Of a stretch of DNA of 64,000 nucleotides, positions 1 through 8,642 are shown in pieces. A program made the position numbers and the translations under genes. The stretch is from assembly GCF_001613935.1 (NCBI RefSeq), contig NZ_LQCI01000009.1:1-64000 (forward strand), written 5' to 3'. Below the pieces are notes generated by a model that was not told where the DNA came from, did not search any database, and saw nothing but the letters and a program-made list of their open reading frames with translations. The first letter of the stretch is position 1. Every line of letters starts with the position of its first letter. The stretch comes from Amycolatopsis regifaucium (lineage in GTDB: Bacteria; Actinomycetota; Actinomycetes; Mycobacteriales; Pseudonocardiaceae).

Positions 1-38
1 CCGTATTCGTCGACCTGATCCTCACCTATCTGCCTTGA
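1..38 (+). CDS. 3' end of a gene cut by the window edge (unidentified)
   Basis: Reading from base 3, the frame encodes VFVDLILTYLP and stops with TGA at 36-38. The hydrophobic ending and the absence of another gene before base 573 suggest the C-terminus of an upstream plus-strand gene. Eleven residues are too few to name a family. Confidence 0.25.
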   Translation, partial: VFVDLILTYLP

Positions 39-572
39 CGGAGCGGGGTCGATCAACGCCCACACCCCGTCCCTGCCTGGAAGGGCATAACAAGCCTCGC
101 ACAGCCATTCCGGCGCCCGATAATCCTGCGACCAGCCCTGCCGCACTCCGCCGACCGCGAGGTCATGCCCCCACGGGCATCGTGTCGGCGCTCCTGAACC
201 TGGCCGGATCGGCACCTCCAAAGTTCTCCACTGTAGGTTCTCGTCGCTCGTGACATGTCGATCTCGTGCGACCTGGGCGTTCTCCGTTGTCTCACGACGA
301 CGTCACCATGATCAGTCTCAAACTCCTGGCATTTCTTCGGCCTGTTGGGCAGCTACGGGCGATCGGGCAGCGTTGGCTGGTCCAGCCGCCTGCCCGAAGG
401 TCCTCTTCGCGGCATGAGAGTGCGCTTCAGGTACATCCGGGACCTCAACGCCCACCGACGAGACGAACATCACCGGCTGTCTCGTGGTGGTGTGGTCTGT
501 TCGACTGACAGAACCTGGATGCGCATGCCAGTAACTTGTGACCGCCCCGACCCGATCACCGTAGGAGCCACC
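39..572. other. Intergenic stretch with no convincing gene
   Basis: Short frames occur on both strands, but none combines a ribosome-binding site, plausible codon use and a recognisable protein. The last 12 bases hold the GTAGGAG Shine-Dalgarno of the secreted-protein gene that follows, so its promoter probably lies within this stretch. Confidence 0.5.
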
Positions 573-890
573 ATGACGACTACCAGGCGCGTTCTCGCCA
601 TTCTGGCCAGCACAGGGCTAGCCGTCTCGGTGCTCTGCGCAGGATCCGCCTCCGCCGCGACCCAGGGCAAGATCTACATCTCCAACAACTGCGGCAAAGC
701 GGTCTCCACCACGATCCACCGCACCGACGGCTCGATGATCGCGGGCACCAGTGCCGCCCCGGCGGGAAGCTACTTCGGATACCCTGTCCAACCCGGCACC
801 TATCAGGTTCGCGTGCCCGCGGGTAACCGGAACGTGAAGATTCTCGACCTCGGCAGCAAAGCTCACTCGGTCATCGTCAAGGCCTGCTGA
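573..890 (+). CDS. Small secreted protein of unknown function (105 aa)
   Basis: The ATG at 573 follows GTAGGAG at good spacing and opens on a Sec signal peptide: a short basic n-region (MTTTRR), a hydrophobic core and an SASAA cleavage region near residues 26-29. The mature protein is about 76 residues with two cysteines, C40 and the very last residue C105, which could form one disulfide closing the fold. Gly, Ser and Lys are frequent, and there are no catalytic motifs. The frame is also open upstream to 345, but that extension lacks a signal peptide at its start and has no ribosome-binding site. Family not recognised; it may be a small extracellular beta-rich protein. Confidence 0.7.
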   Translation: MTTTRRVLAILASTGLAVSVLCAGSASAATQGKIYISNNCGKAVSTTIHRTDGSMIAGTSAAPAGSYFGYPVQPGTYQVRVPAGNRNVKILDLGSKAHSVIVKAC

Positions 891-1184
891 CGACCGTCGA
901 CTGGCTCGCTACGTCTCTGCCCACCGCGCACGGAAATCCCAGTTCGCCGAACGGCACGCCCGACTCCCTGCGGCAGCCGGCCTGCTGTCGGGCCTTCGAC
1001 GAACGTGCCTGCCGTCACCACGGCGACGAAGGAGCAGTTCGCGAGCCTGCCCTGACGAACGATCGAGGCGGTAGCAATCTGCTTCACCCCCCGCGATGGT
1101 TACGCCGTGGTGGCTGAGCTCAGGTCCTCAGGCCGACAGGATGATCGAACTCCATGCACGGCAACCACCCCGACCTGGAATGTG

Positions 1185-1733
1185 ATGACACTCGAGCACC
1201 ATCCGTTGCCGGAAGCGACGGCACAGCCGAAAGGCGCGACCGGGATCGCCGCCGGGGTCCTGGCGGTTCTCGGCGGACTCGGGTTCCTGGCAGCTGCCGC
1301 GCTCCACATCATCGAGCTCGTCCTTTCCCTTTATGTGCTCGCCGTCGGAGCCATCGCCCCCAGAGCCATCACCCCCCGCACTGATCTCTCCGGCGCCGCT
1401 CCCGTGTTCCTGACGATCGCCGCGGTGACCGATCTCGTCGCCATGGCGCTCCTCTCGAGCGGAGGAATCCTGCTGCTCCAGCGCAAAGGCCCTGGACGGG
1501 TGCTCACCGCGATCGGAGCGGGGATTGCACTCGGATTCTCCGGCCTGGCCCTGCTCGTGCCGTGGATCAGCTCGCGCTCCGCCGTCTCGTACAGCGGATT
1601 GACCCCGATCACCGACAACGTCTGGCCGTTCGCCGTGGTCCTGGTCGCCGCGGCCGCGACGCTCCTGCTGGCACTGATGCCGCCGACGATGCGCTGGGTC
1701 GCCGCCGGCACGCCTCGGCTTCCGCGGCGCTGA
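1185..1733 (+). CDS. Membrane protein with four predicted helices (182 aa)
   Basis: The protein has four hydrophobic segments, at roughly residues 20-50, 72-97, 107-125 and 142-165, linked by short Gly/Pro-rich loops, which fits a small integral membrane protein. The frame is open from a GTG at 1107, but residues encoded before the ATG at 1185 are polar and unlike a membrane protein, so 1185 is preferred; no strong Shine-Dalgarno decides it. There is no sequence motif for function. The gene stands alone between the small secreted protein and a lipoprotein gene. Confidence 0.55.
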   Translation: MTLEHHPLPEATAQPKGATGIAAGVLAVLGGLGFLAAAALHIIELVLSLYVLAVGAIAPRAITPRTDLSGAAPVFLTIAAVTDLVAMALLSSGGILLLQRKGPGRVLTAIGAGIALGFSGLALLVPWISSRSAVSYSGLTPITDNVWPFAVVLVAAAATLLLALMPPTMRWVAAGTPRLPRR

Positions 1734-1898
1734 CCACAGCGAGCGTGGCCATAGACGACGTCCTCCGCCGTGAACGCTCAATGCTGTGTCCGTGGCGAAC
1801 GCCGGGTGGCGTCAGCGAGGGCGGCAGTCGCGAGCCAAGGCCGAGGCGCTTGACTACCGCACACGGACATGGGGTCAAGTACTGGGAGATCGGTGCCG

Positions 1899-2381
1899 AT
1901 GGGAAGGACGAGGGTGAAGGTCACGATCAGGGTCGTCGTGTGCGTGTTGTGGGCAACCCTGGCGTTGGCGGGCTGCGCGTCACGGTCCGCCGAGGTCGAT
2001 ACAGCGGGTTTCGAGACGCGTCTCTCCGCGGTGCCGGGGGTCACTGGCGCGTTGGTCGAGGTTCAGCATCCGGGTCTGCCGACGAACACGAACGTCGTGA
2101 TCTGGTTGTTCCTCGAGTCGGCGGATGTCGAGTCGGTGGCGACGGCTGCCCGGAAGGTCGCCGTCGCGGCACGTGGTGACGACGGTGTCCGCGGTCGGCA
2201 GGTCAACCTCTTCGTCGTGAAGGGGAAGCGTGAGGACTTCCCGGCTCGCCAGGACGTGGTGCGGAACACGGTGCCGGTGATGCATCGAGTCGCGGAAGCG
2301 CTCGGGCTGCCGGAATCGGCCGGGCAGATGCTCGTTTTGACACCGGAAGTGATCGCGAGACTTGCGCATGCAGAAGGCTGA
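1899..2381 (+). CDS. Putative lipoprotein (160 aa)
   Basis: The ATG at 1899 follows GGGAG. The N-terminus is basic (MGRTRVK), followed by a hydrophobic stretch and the lipobox LALAGC with the lipidated Cys at residue 26, so the mature protein should sit on the outer face of the membrane. The remaining ~134 residues form an unrecognised soluble domain with alternating beta and helix-like stretches and no metal or catalytic signature. Its 3' end abuts the breakpoint where the opposite-strand flavin reductase loses similarity to its family (about 2428), so the gene may have arrived with the rearrangement or supplied its boundary. Confidence 0.65.
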   Translation: MGRTRVKVTIRVVVCVLWATLALAGCASRSAEVDTAGFETRLSAVPGVTGALVEVQHPGLPTNTNVVIWLFLESADVESVATAARKVAVAARGDDGVRGRQVNLFVVKGKREDFPARQDVVRNTVPVMHRVAEALGLPESAGQMLVLTPEVIARLAHAEG

Positions 2382-3015
2382 GCAGGCGTTGCGGCACCTT
2401 TCGAAAGACTGCGCGTACGGCACCTGCGTGTGCGGTGTGCAGGTCCGCGAACACCCTGGCCACCTCGGGCCCCAACGCGGGCAGCAGTGGCAGCTCGAGC
2501 GCTTCCAGCACGGTCACGTCGAGACCGGCCTGCCTGGCCGCCGCCGCGACTTCGAGACCGATCCACCCGGCGCCGACCACGGCGAGCCGGGACCCCGTCG
2601 CCAATACTTGCCGCAGGCGCTCGGAGTCGCCGAGGCGGCGCAGCGTGAGCGCGTCCTCCCCGCCCGGTAGGACGCGGGGTTCGGCGCCAGTCGTCAGCAG
2701 CAGCTTGGTGTAGCCGACCCGGGTGCCGTCGGCGAGCTCGACCTCGTGAGCCGCGCGATGGATCGCGGTGACGCGGGCACCGAGCCGCAGGTCGACCTCG
2801 TGCTCGGAGTACCAGCCCTCGTCGTGCACGAAGGCGGTGTCGGGCCCAGCTTTCCCGATGAGTATGTCCTTCGACAGCGGCGGCCGTTCGTACGGACGCT
2901 GCTCCTCGTCGCCGAGCAGTACGATCCGCCCGTCGAACCCCTTGTCGCGTAAAGCTTCCGTGGTCTTCGCGCCGGCAAGGCCGGCACCGATGATCACAAA
3001 CGTCGGCGGTTCCAC
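2203..3015 (-). pseudogene. 3'-truncated NAD(P)/FAD ferredoxin-reductase-like gene
   Basis: The protein begins at GTG 3015 behind GAGGAG and matches the rhodocoxin/putidaredoxin reductase-type family: FAD-binding VIIGAGLAGAKTTEALR (residues 7-23), the RPPLSK motif (44-49) and the NAD-binding VVGAGWIGLEVAAAA (146-160). Similarity ends near residue 196 (base ~2428). The frame then runs ~75 residues of low-complexity Arg/Pro/Ala sequence, antisense to the lipoprotein gene, to a stop at 2203. Family members have about 400 residues, so the second half of the NAD domain, the rest of the FAD domain and the C-terminal domain are missing. The missing part is not elsewhere in the window. It sits at the end of a minus-strand group with the membrane proteins at 3053-4003. 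Loss of function is inferred. Confidence 0.75.
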
Positions 3016-3052
3016 TTATCGGCTCCTCAAGGGTCGGGTCACCGGATACGGG

Positions 3053-3454
3053 TCAGCTGCCGCCGACGCCCAGGGCGGCGAGCAGCACCAGGACCACGGT
3101 CGCGACCGCGACCAGTCCGTGTGCCGCGACCACGACTACGGGGAAGTGCTGCTCGGGAGCCGCGGCGCCGGACCGGTGGCCGGGCAACCAGCGAGCGAAC
3201 ATCGTGAACCCCAGCAAGGCGATCGGCACGAGCAAGACGAACGCGATCCACGCCAGCACCGCCGAGCCCGCGAACAGGTACACGATCCACAGCACCAATC
3301 CGGCCGCGGCGAGGGCGAAGTGGCCGAAGACCAGCCCCGTCGAGAATTTGCTGCGTTCCGGTTCCCGGGTGCCGCCTTTGGCGATCCAGGTGCCCAGCAT
3401 GACGAAACCGCCCACGGCGGTGACCAGCCAGGCGACCAGCGCGGCGATGTCCAT
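3053..3454 (-). CDS. Small integral membrane protein (133 aa)
   Basis: Four hydrophobic helices can be read at residues ~3-25, 43-63, 66-87 and 105-130, with a short polar cytoplasmic-type segment (KGGTREPERSK) after the first. The ATG at 3454 is preceded by GAGGAGACAG. The gene lies between the DUF2231 gene upstream and the truncated reductase downstream, all on the same strand, so they were probably one transcription unit. A membrane partner for a redox protein is possible; nothing in the sequence proves it. No haem-ligating histidine pairs are evident. Confidence 0.65.
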   Translation of the reverse strand: MDIAALVAWLVTAVGGFVMLGTWIAKGGTREPERSKFSTGLVFGHFALAAAGLVLWIVYLFAGSAVLAWIAFVLLVPIALLGFTMFARWLPGHRSGAAAPEQHFPVVVVAAHGLVAVATVVLVLLAALGVGGS

Positions 3455-3490
3455 GTTCTGTCTCCTCGATGTGGTGATGGCAACGGACTT

Positions 3491-4003
3491 TCAGGCCGTG
3501 AAGCCCTCCGCCTGAGTGGACTCGGCGGCGACGCGGACGCCGTAGCGGTACGCCAGCTTGCCGCCGAGGTAGCCCGACACGGCGAGTGCGACGAACGCGG
3601 CCGCGGAAAGCACGAGCGGGCCGATGCCGACCGGCCCGGCCTCGTCCGAGGCGGCCCGGCGCCAGAAGAAGCCGACGGTGTAGGCGGCGGTGACCGCAAG
3701 ATTGAGGCCCATATGCGTCAGCCCGGTCCGGAACGCTCGCGTACCGGACGGGATCGCGAACAGGTCGAGGGCTCCGACCACGGCCGCGGCGAGCGCGCCG
3801 ACGACACCGAGCGCGATCAGCCAGACCGATCCGCGGGTAAGAAACCCAGGATCGTCCACGATCAGCGACGCGACGTCGAACGCCAGGCTGGAGACCCACG
3901 CGCCGATCGGGACGGTCACCAGCATCGGGTGGAGCGGGTGCCCGTACGGGCCGGCCAGCGCGGCGCTCACTGGCCGCTTCGCCTGCTCTGGATCATGCGT
4001 CAT
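3491..4003 (-). CDS. DUF2231 family membrane protein (170 aa)
   Basis: The N-terminal signature GHPLHPMLVTVPIGAW (residues 21-36) is the hallmark of the DUF2231 family, and four transmembrane helices follow. The family's function is unknown; members often sit beside redox proteins and one-component regulators. The ATG at 4003 has AAGGAG eight bases upstream. It is the first gene of the minus-strand group and is divergent from the decayed ArsR/SufR-like regulator at 4060-4740, which presumably once controlled it. Confidence 0.8.
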   Translation of the reverse strand: MTHDPEQAKRPVSAALAGPYGHPLHPMLVTVPIGAWVSSLAFDVASLIVDDPGFLTRGSVWLIALGVVGALAAAVVGALDLFAIPSGTRAFRTGLTHMGLNLAVTAAYTVGFFWRRAASDEAGPVGIGPLVLSAAAFVALAVSGYLGGKLAYRYGVRVAAESTQAEGFTA

Positions 4004-4059
4004 GATGAACTCCTTTTCGCCAATAAAGTTTGGTCTTACTCGCAGCAGGGGTCAAGCCG

Positions 4060-4740
4060 TGCAGGTGAGCGACACCCGATCGGAGTTACAGCTACACAAG
4101 TCGGCGTTAGCCTGCCGCCACGGACCAGGAGCCGATCAGTGCGCTCGCCGCGCTGGGCGATCCGCCGCGGCGGGGCATGTACAGCCACATCTGGCAGGCC
4201 CAGCTCCCGACCAGCCGCGTCGAGGCCGCCGAGACGGTCGGAATCTCCCGCAATCTGGCCGCATTCCACCCGGACACGCTGGTCGCCGCCGGACTGCGGC
4301 TGACCCGCTACGAGTTCGGCGGAGACATCCGGTAGGTCGGGCGCGCGCTCCGAAGAGTCCATGAGCCGTCCGACCTGAAAGTGCAGGTGAGAATCCCGCC
4401 CCGCCAGCACGACATCCTCGCCCACATCCTGCTCGACGCCGTCCTCGACGAAGTGACGGCGAGACCGCCCGCGACGCTGCGATCCACACCGCTCGTCGCC
4501 ATGGCGAAGGCCTCGACGCCACGAAACGCGATCTCGCACGGCCCGGACGCCTGGGCACGGAGCGAGCGCAGACCCTCAGCTCGACCATCGTCGAACGCCA
4601 CGACTTCGCGCCATACGAAATGGCCCCGGATTGCCTTCGGCTGCGAAATTGCCCGTTCCATCCGCTCGCCGCGAAGGCGCCCGAGCTCGTGTGCAGTATC
4701 AAACCAGGCATTTGTCAGCGGCGTGCTTAACGGGCCTAGG
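4060..4740 (+). pseudogene. Decayed ArsR/SufR-like winged-helix regulator
   Basis: Three blocks in different frames reassemble one regulator. From about 4119 the frame reads LAALGDPPRRGMYSH, then RVEAAETVGISRNLAAFHPD, the winged-helix region with family-typical HLDKLV changed to HPDTLV, and stops at TAG 4333-4335. The next block reads PPRQHDILAHILLDAVLDE (about 4397-4453), and a third has LRLRNCPFHPLAAKAPELV, typical of the C-terminal effector domain of ArsR/SufR-like repressors with a cysteine cluster. At least two frameshifts and an internal stop separate the blocks, so the gene is dead. It faces the DUF2231 gene across a short divergent promoter region and probably used to regulate it. The 3' end is cut where the integrase remnant begins. 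Confidence 0.7.
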
Positions 4741-5408
4741 CCGACGAGGAGGAGGTCGCTTTCTGGGACTGGGCTTACGTGGAGGTCCTGAGGCACAGCG
4801 GGGTGCGTGTCGAGGAGTTGGTGGAGTTGGCGCACACCAGCATCCGCCAGTACCAGCGCCCCAACGGCGAGGTGATCGCGCTGCTGGTCATCACCCCGTC
4901 GAAGACCGACCGGGAGCGCGTGATCCCCATGTCCGCGGAGTTGTTCCACGTCATCGCGATGATCGTCATGCGGCAAACCGCGCACGGCCCGATCCCGTCG
5001 ATACCGCGCTATGACGGCCATGAGCGGGTGTGGACCGCGCCGATGCCGTTCTTGTTCCAGCGGCAGATCGGTGGCGTCCGCAAGGTGACCAGCACAGCCA
5101 CCATCCTGAACAACTTGCGGAAGCAGTGCCAGAGCCTTGGTGAGACGAATCCAGCATTCCGCGGGCTACATTTCACGCCTCATGACTTCCGAAGGCTCCT
5201 CGCCACGCTGTGTTGTGGATTCGCCATCCTCCCCGGCCTTGCTGCACGACGGCGAGATATCCGCTCATCGGCAATAGCGGATGTTCGGCCCGTAACGAGC
5301 CGGCGCGTTGGCCACAGGCGTTCGCCGAGTCGGGCGGCATGCCGATCGGGGTTCGAATGTTCCTTGTCAACGCTCCAGCGTCCGAACCTGACGATCGTTC
5401 AGGAGTAG
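4741..5408 (+). pseudogene. Tyrosine recombinase (phage-type integrase) fragment
   Basis: The frame after the TAG near 4739 reads WDWAYVEVLRHSGVRVEELV, the box around the first catalytic Arg of tyrosine recombinases, then TPSKTDRERVIPM (the beta-hairpin Lys region) and FTPHDFRRLLAT, the His-x-x-Arg box. The N-terminal DNA-binding region is missing. After residue ~145 of the open frame the sequence loses similarity before the second His and the catalytic Tyr. A GTG at 4779 opens a 209-codon frame, but without Tyr it cannot recombine DNA. It resembles integrases with a cysteine-rich C-terminus in streptomycete mobile elements. It marks an old element insertion beside other broken genes. Confidence 0.7.
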
Positions 5409-5963
5409 GACGAGTAGCTGCAGGCAGGCTGACGGCTGCTGCGGCGCGTCGGCTTGCTTAGTGCAGAGAAGCAGCCAGCATTTCAAGGCCTGGCCCTTGG
5501 ATACCGTCATCGCCGAGCTCACCCAGGGACGGCCCTACCGGCACGTCATGGGCTACGAGGCCGAGTTATGGCGCTGGTTTGTGACGTGTCCGTTGTCCGG
5601 CTGTGCTGCACGGGCCAGGCGGCCGCCGTGGCTGTCGAGAAAGTTTCCCAGGCCAGGTCGACTCTGAATCAGCCTGCCTGAAATGTCCGTGCTGCCCCGG
5701 TTGCACGTTGACGTTTGACAACTCCATATTCGTTTCATGACCCGGCACCCTCTGGCTCGACTGAGCTCGTTGTGAGGTGCCGCCCAGGGAACCCGAGCCT
5801 GGCGGGGCACCAGGGACGCTGATGCCGTGATCGCTACGAGCGAGTGGCAGGCGTCACGGCGTCTCAGCGGCCAGGAGTGTCGATTTCGAGTGCGCTGTTC
5901 GTCTCCCTCGGCGAGCGGCCTGCCTGGGTCGTGCTCGATGATAGTTGGAGAAAGGGCCTGAGC
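5409..5963. other. Degraded intergenic stretch after the integrase remnant
   Basis: No supported gene. A 68-codon plus-strand frame at 5461-5667 has no recognisable homology or ribosome-binding site. Long frames on the minus strand are antisense to the DGPF and sigma genes and biased toward Arg/Pro. The last 40 bases contain the GGAGAAAGGG ribosome-binding site of the following gene, so the promoter of the DGPF-sigma operon should lie here. Confidence 0.45.
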
Positions 5964-6302
5964 ATGGAGTATTTGGTGCTGATCTATCGGGATGAATCCA
6001 AGGACGGCGATGTCGACTGGGCCAAGCTCGGCCGGGAATACGAGGAGTACGCCGCCGCCGTTGCGCAGGCTGCTGTGATGCGGGGCGGCAAGAAGCTTCA
6101 GCCCTCCGCCACCGCGACCACAGTCGTAGTTCGGGCGGATCAACGTCTGGTCACCGACGGGCCTTTCGCGGAGGCCCGTGAGCAGTTGGGTGGTTTCTTC
6201 GTCTTGGACTGCGCGAATCTGGATGAGGCGCTGGAGTGGGCGGCCCGGTGTCCAGGGGCGAGCCACGGCACGGTCGAAGTGCGTCCGGTGATGCCGACGT
6301 GA
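5964..6302 (+). CDS. YCII-related DGPF-motif protein (112 aa)
   Basis: The protein has the ferredoxin-like YCII fold pattern, MEYLVLIYRDE at the start and LVTDGPFAEAREQLGGF in the middle, which contains the DGPF tetrapeptide that names these partners of ECF42 sigma factors. The ATG at 5964 follows GGAGAAAGGG. Its stop codon overlaps the GTG of the sigma-factor gene (GTGA), a strong sign of translational coupling. Established for the group: ECF42 genes are genomically linked to DGPF genes. What DGPF proteins do is not clear; they are proposed targets or effectors of the sigma factor. Cytoplasmic, single domain. Confidence 0.88.
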   Translation: MEYLVLIYRDESKDGDVDWAKLGREYEEYAAAVAQAAVMRGGKKLQPSATATTVVVRADQRLVTDGPFAEAREQLGGFFVLDCANLDEALEWAARCPGASHGTVEVRPVMPT

Positions 6303-7561
6303 CGGACGGCGAGGGTCTCGATGGGATCTTCCGGGCTGAGCACGGCAGAGTCCTGGCCCGCCTGGTGGCCTTCCTCGGGGATCTCGACGTCGCCGAGGAG
6401 GCCCTCGCCGATGCCTGTCTGCAAGCGGTCCGGCATTGGCCAGGATCAGGGATACCGGATCATCCGGCCGCTTGGTTGACCACAGTGGCCCGTAACGGGG
6501 CGATCGACCGGATCCGCCGAGAGAAAGTCCTCGCCACCAAACTTCCTCGCTTGTATCCAGAGGTCGACATAGCTCAGACTCTCGCACCGCCTGATCCGGA
6601 CGAAGCCGATATCCCCGACGAGCGGCTGCGGTTGTTCTTCACCTGTTGCCATCCTGTGCTGGCCCTGTCCGCCCAGGTGGCTCTCACCTTGCGCTGTCTG
6701 GCCGGGCTAACCAATGCCGCGGTTGCCCGCCTCTTTCTGACAAGCGATGTCACGATCTCGCAGCGGGTCGTGCGCGCGAAACGCAAGATCCGCGACGCCG
6801 CCATCCCATACCGTGTCCCTTCAGGCGAGGAACTGCGACAACGATTGCCAGCGGTCTTGGCCGTCCTTTATCTGCTGTTCACTGAGGGCTACGCGGCGAC
6901 CTGCGGCCCTGCGCAGATCCGACCCGAACTGTGCAACGAGGCGATCCACCTGGCCGAAGCCCTGCACCACCTCCTTCCCGATGAGGCTGAGGCCACCGCC
7001 CTGCTCGCGCTGATGCTGCTGGTCGACGCACGACGTCCGGCTCGCCTCGACGCCGACGGACACCTGATCACCCTTGAGGAGCAGGACCGGGCCCTCTGGG
7101 ACCGGGATCTGATCAACCAGGGACGCCACCTCGTCCGAGAAGCACTCCAGACCCGGCCGCCGGGGACCTATGCCCTGCAGGCCGCCATCGCTGCCGTCCA
7201 TGCCGACGCCCCCAGTAGCGACACGACCGATTGGCCGCAGATAACCGCCCTCTACGGGCTGCTCGCAGGTGTCGCGCCCTCACCGATGGTCGAGCTGAAT
7301 CGGGCGATCGCCGTCGCCATGGCCGATGGTCCCGCCGCCGGGCTTCGCCTGTTAGATCAGCTCCAGAACGCTGGCCACCTCGCCACGACCCACCTGCTGC
7401 CCGCCGCCCGCGCCGACTTGCTGCGACGTCTGGACCGCAGGGCAGAGGCCGCCGTCGCCTACGACGAAGCCCTCGGTCTGGTCGGCAACGACACTGAGCG
7501 CGAATATCTCACCCGCCGACGTAACCAGCTCGCCCACCCAATGCAAGGACCGGCCACATGA
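6299..7561 (+). CDS. ECF42-type RNA polymerase sigma factor with C-terminal extension (420 aa)
   Basis: Residues ~5-75 form sigma region 2 (FRAEHGRVLARLV, then DHPAAWLTTVARNGAIDRIRR) and ~110-165 region 4 (LTLRCLAGLTNAAVARLFL, ISQRVVRAKRKIRDA). The following ~230 residues (CNEAIHLAEAL, LLALMLLVDARRPARLDADG, SPMVELNRAIAVAMADGPAAG) are the SnoaL-less, TPR-like extension of the ECF42 group, which has no anti-sigma factor. The family motif written DGDG appears here as DADGH, a possible variation. The GTG at 6299 overlaps the stop of the DGPF gene; an in-frame upstream start at 6236 would overlap that gene by 67 bases and is less likely. The stop overlaps the next ATG (ATGA). Confidence 0.9.
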   Translation: MTDGEGLDGIFRAEHGRVLARLVAFLGDLDVAEEALADACLQAVRHWPGSGIPDHPAAWLTTVARNGAIDRIRREKVLATKLPRLYPEVDIAQTLAPPDPDEADIPDERLRLFFTCCHPVLALSAQVALTLRCLAGLTNAAVARLFLTSDVTISQRVVRAKRKIRDAAIPYRVPSGEELRQRLPAVLAVLYLLFTEGYAATCGPAQIRPELCNEAIHLAEALHHLLPDEAEATALLALMLLVDARRPARLDADGHLITLEEQDRALWDRDLINQGRHLVREALQTRPPGTYALQAAIAAVHADAPSSDTTDWPQITALYGLLAGVAPSPMVELNRAIAVAMADGPAAGLRLLDQLQNAGHLATTHLLPAARADLLRRLDRRAEAAVAYDEALGLVGNDTEREYLTRRRNQLAHPMQGPAT

Positions 7562-7872
7562 CCTCCGATGACCACCTCGACGCGATCGCCGCCGACCTCG
7601 CCGTGAGGGGCGCCACCGCAGGCACGATGTTCGGCAAGCGTGCCCTCAAAGCCCACGGCAAGGCGTTTGCTTGCCTCAAGGGCGACCTGCTCGCCTTCCG
7701 ACTAGGCGCCGGGCGCCCCGCGCACACTGAGGCCCTGGCTCTTCCTGGTGCCGAACTATTCGACCCGTCCGGCAAACACCGCCCCTTCAAGGACTGGGTC
7801 GCGATCCCCAGCAGCCATGCCCAGGCCTGGCCCCATTACGCCGAGGTGGCGCTGAACAGCCTTACCGGCTGA
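7558..7872 (+). CDS. TfoX/Sxy N-terminal-domain-like protein (104 aa)
   Basis: The segment GTMFGKRALKAHGKAFACLKG (start and core of residues 22-42) has the MFG...GK.FA pattern of TfoX N-terminal domains, and the ending (HRPFKDWVAIP) fits the small MmcQ/YjbR-like fold of standalone versions. The ATG at 7558 overlaps the sigma stop codon, making it the third gene of the coupled operon. There is no C-terminal TfoX domain, so a role in competence is not expected. Its constant company with the sigma and DGPF genes suggests it belongs to the same regulon, function unknown. Confidence 0.78.
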   Translation: MTSDDHLDAIAADLAVRGATAGTMFGKRALKAHGKAFACLKGDLLAFRLGAGRPAHTEALALPGAELFDPSGKHRPFKDWVAIPSSHAQAWPHYAEVALNSLTG

Positions 7873-8128
7873 CCTATCGTCACCGATCAACTTTGTACTA
7901 GCACGTCAGTACCCATGCCCACATGGGATGCTGCTCAGTGGAGCCAGACTTGAGCTGAGCCTGCAACGCGACCACAAGGCAGGCAGCCGCGGCACGAGGC
8001 GGATCGCAGCAACGATCGACCCAAGTGGACGGACCCTCGTTCGCCGATCAGTGACGACCGGATGCTCACCGACATCTCGCTGTACTGCCTGACCGCCACC
8101 GCGGGCCCAGATTCGGCTCAGAGATCTA
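7873..8128 (+). pseudogene. Non-coding stretch with an epoxide-hydrolase C-terminal remnant
   Basis: From 8020 to the TAA at 8149-8151 the plus strand reads PKWTDPRSPISDDRMLTD and then ISLYCLTATAG. This resembles the conserved region of epoxide-hydrolase-type alpha/beta hydrolases just after the cap (ISDDrLLTNVSLYWLTgTAgSS). Nothing upstream in the same frame supplies a start or a nucleophile motif, so it is a short gene relic. The preceding 150 bases show no gene. Confidence 0.4.
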
Positions 8129-8527
8129 TTGTGGACGTTCGCAGCAGCTAAAACGGCAGGAAAGTCGGCACTCAGGTTCCTGCCCGCGCCAAGCTTCTAC
8201 ATGTGCGACATGATCCCCAACGCCGAACACTGGCGGGTTTCCGTGCACGAGGCACAGGAACTGCAGCACGCGATCATGGGCTACCGGCCGGGCTACGCGA
8301 CGCCGCGGATCGTCTGCGACGTGCCCTACGTCGGGAAACGATGGGTGCACCAGCTCGCCGAGTACGACCGTGAGCTGGGCATTTCCTACTGGACCAAGAA
8401 CTACCGCATCGGGATCGAGCACGAGGACCCCGAAGCCTTGCAGCGTCGCTACCCCTACTACGACCCGATCTCCACGCTGCCCGAAGCCGGTCAGCGCTGG
8501 TGGCGCGACCAGCCCCGGCAGCACTGA
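8129..8527 (+). CDS. Hypothetical protein (up to 132 aa)
   Basis: The frame is open from a TTG at 8129 to TGA at 8525-8527. A coherent, amino-acid-balanced protein begins around MCDMIPNAEHWRVSVHEAQE (ATG near 8201); residues before it may be a relic of the neighbouring broken hydrolase. The C-terminal half is rich in Tyr, Trp and Arg (YVGKRWVHQLAEYDRE, YPYYDPISTLPEAGQRWWRD) and has no family I can name. No clear ribosome-binding site is seen, so it may itself be a fragment. Confidence 0.4.
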   Translation: MWTFAAAKTAGKSALRFLPAPSFYMCDMIPNAEHWRVSVHEAQELQHAIMGYRPGYATPRIVCDVPYVGKRWVHQLAEYDRELGISYWTKNYRIGIEHEDPEALQRRYPYYDPISTLPEAGQRWWRDQPRQH

Positions 8528-8642
8528 CCGCTCGTCGGGTAGGTCCTCGAGGGGCGGTCAGGCTCATTTGCGAGCTTCAACGCCTCCTCGGCCGACCACA
8601 GTGGACAATCGGGTGGTGTGGTGACTCCGCGAATTCCGACTG

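Noticed and set aside
345..890. Long form (181 codons) of the small secreted protein
   Set aside because: The upstream 76 codons lack a ribosome-binding site and would bury the signal peptide inside the protein.
2768..4303. Plus-strand frame of 511 codons opposite the reductase and DUF2231 genes
   Set aside because: Highly charged, repeat-free translation without family features; the opposite strand has clear FAD motifs and membrane helices.
5553..6587. Minus-strand frame of 344 codons across the DGPF and sigma genes
   Set aside because: It is antisense to two well-supported coupled genes and shows no recognisable domain.
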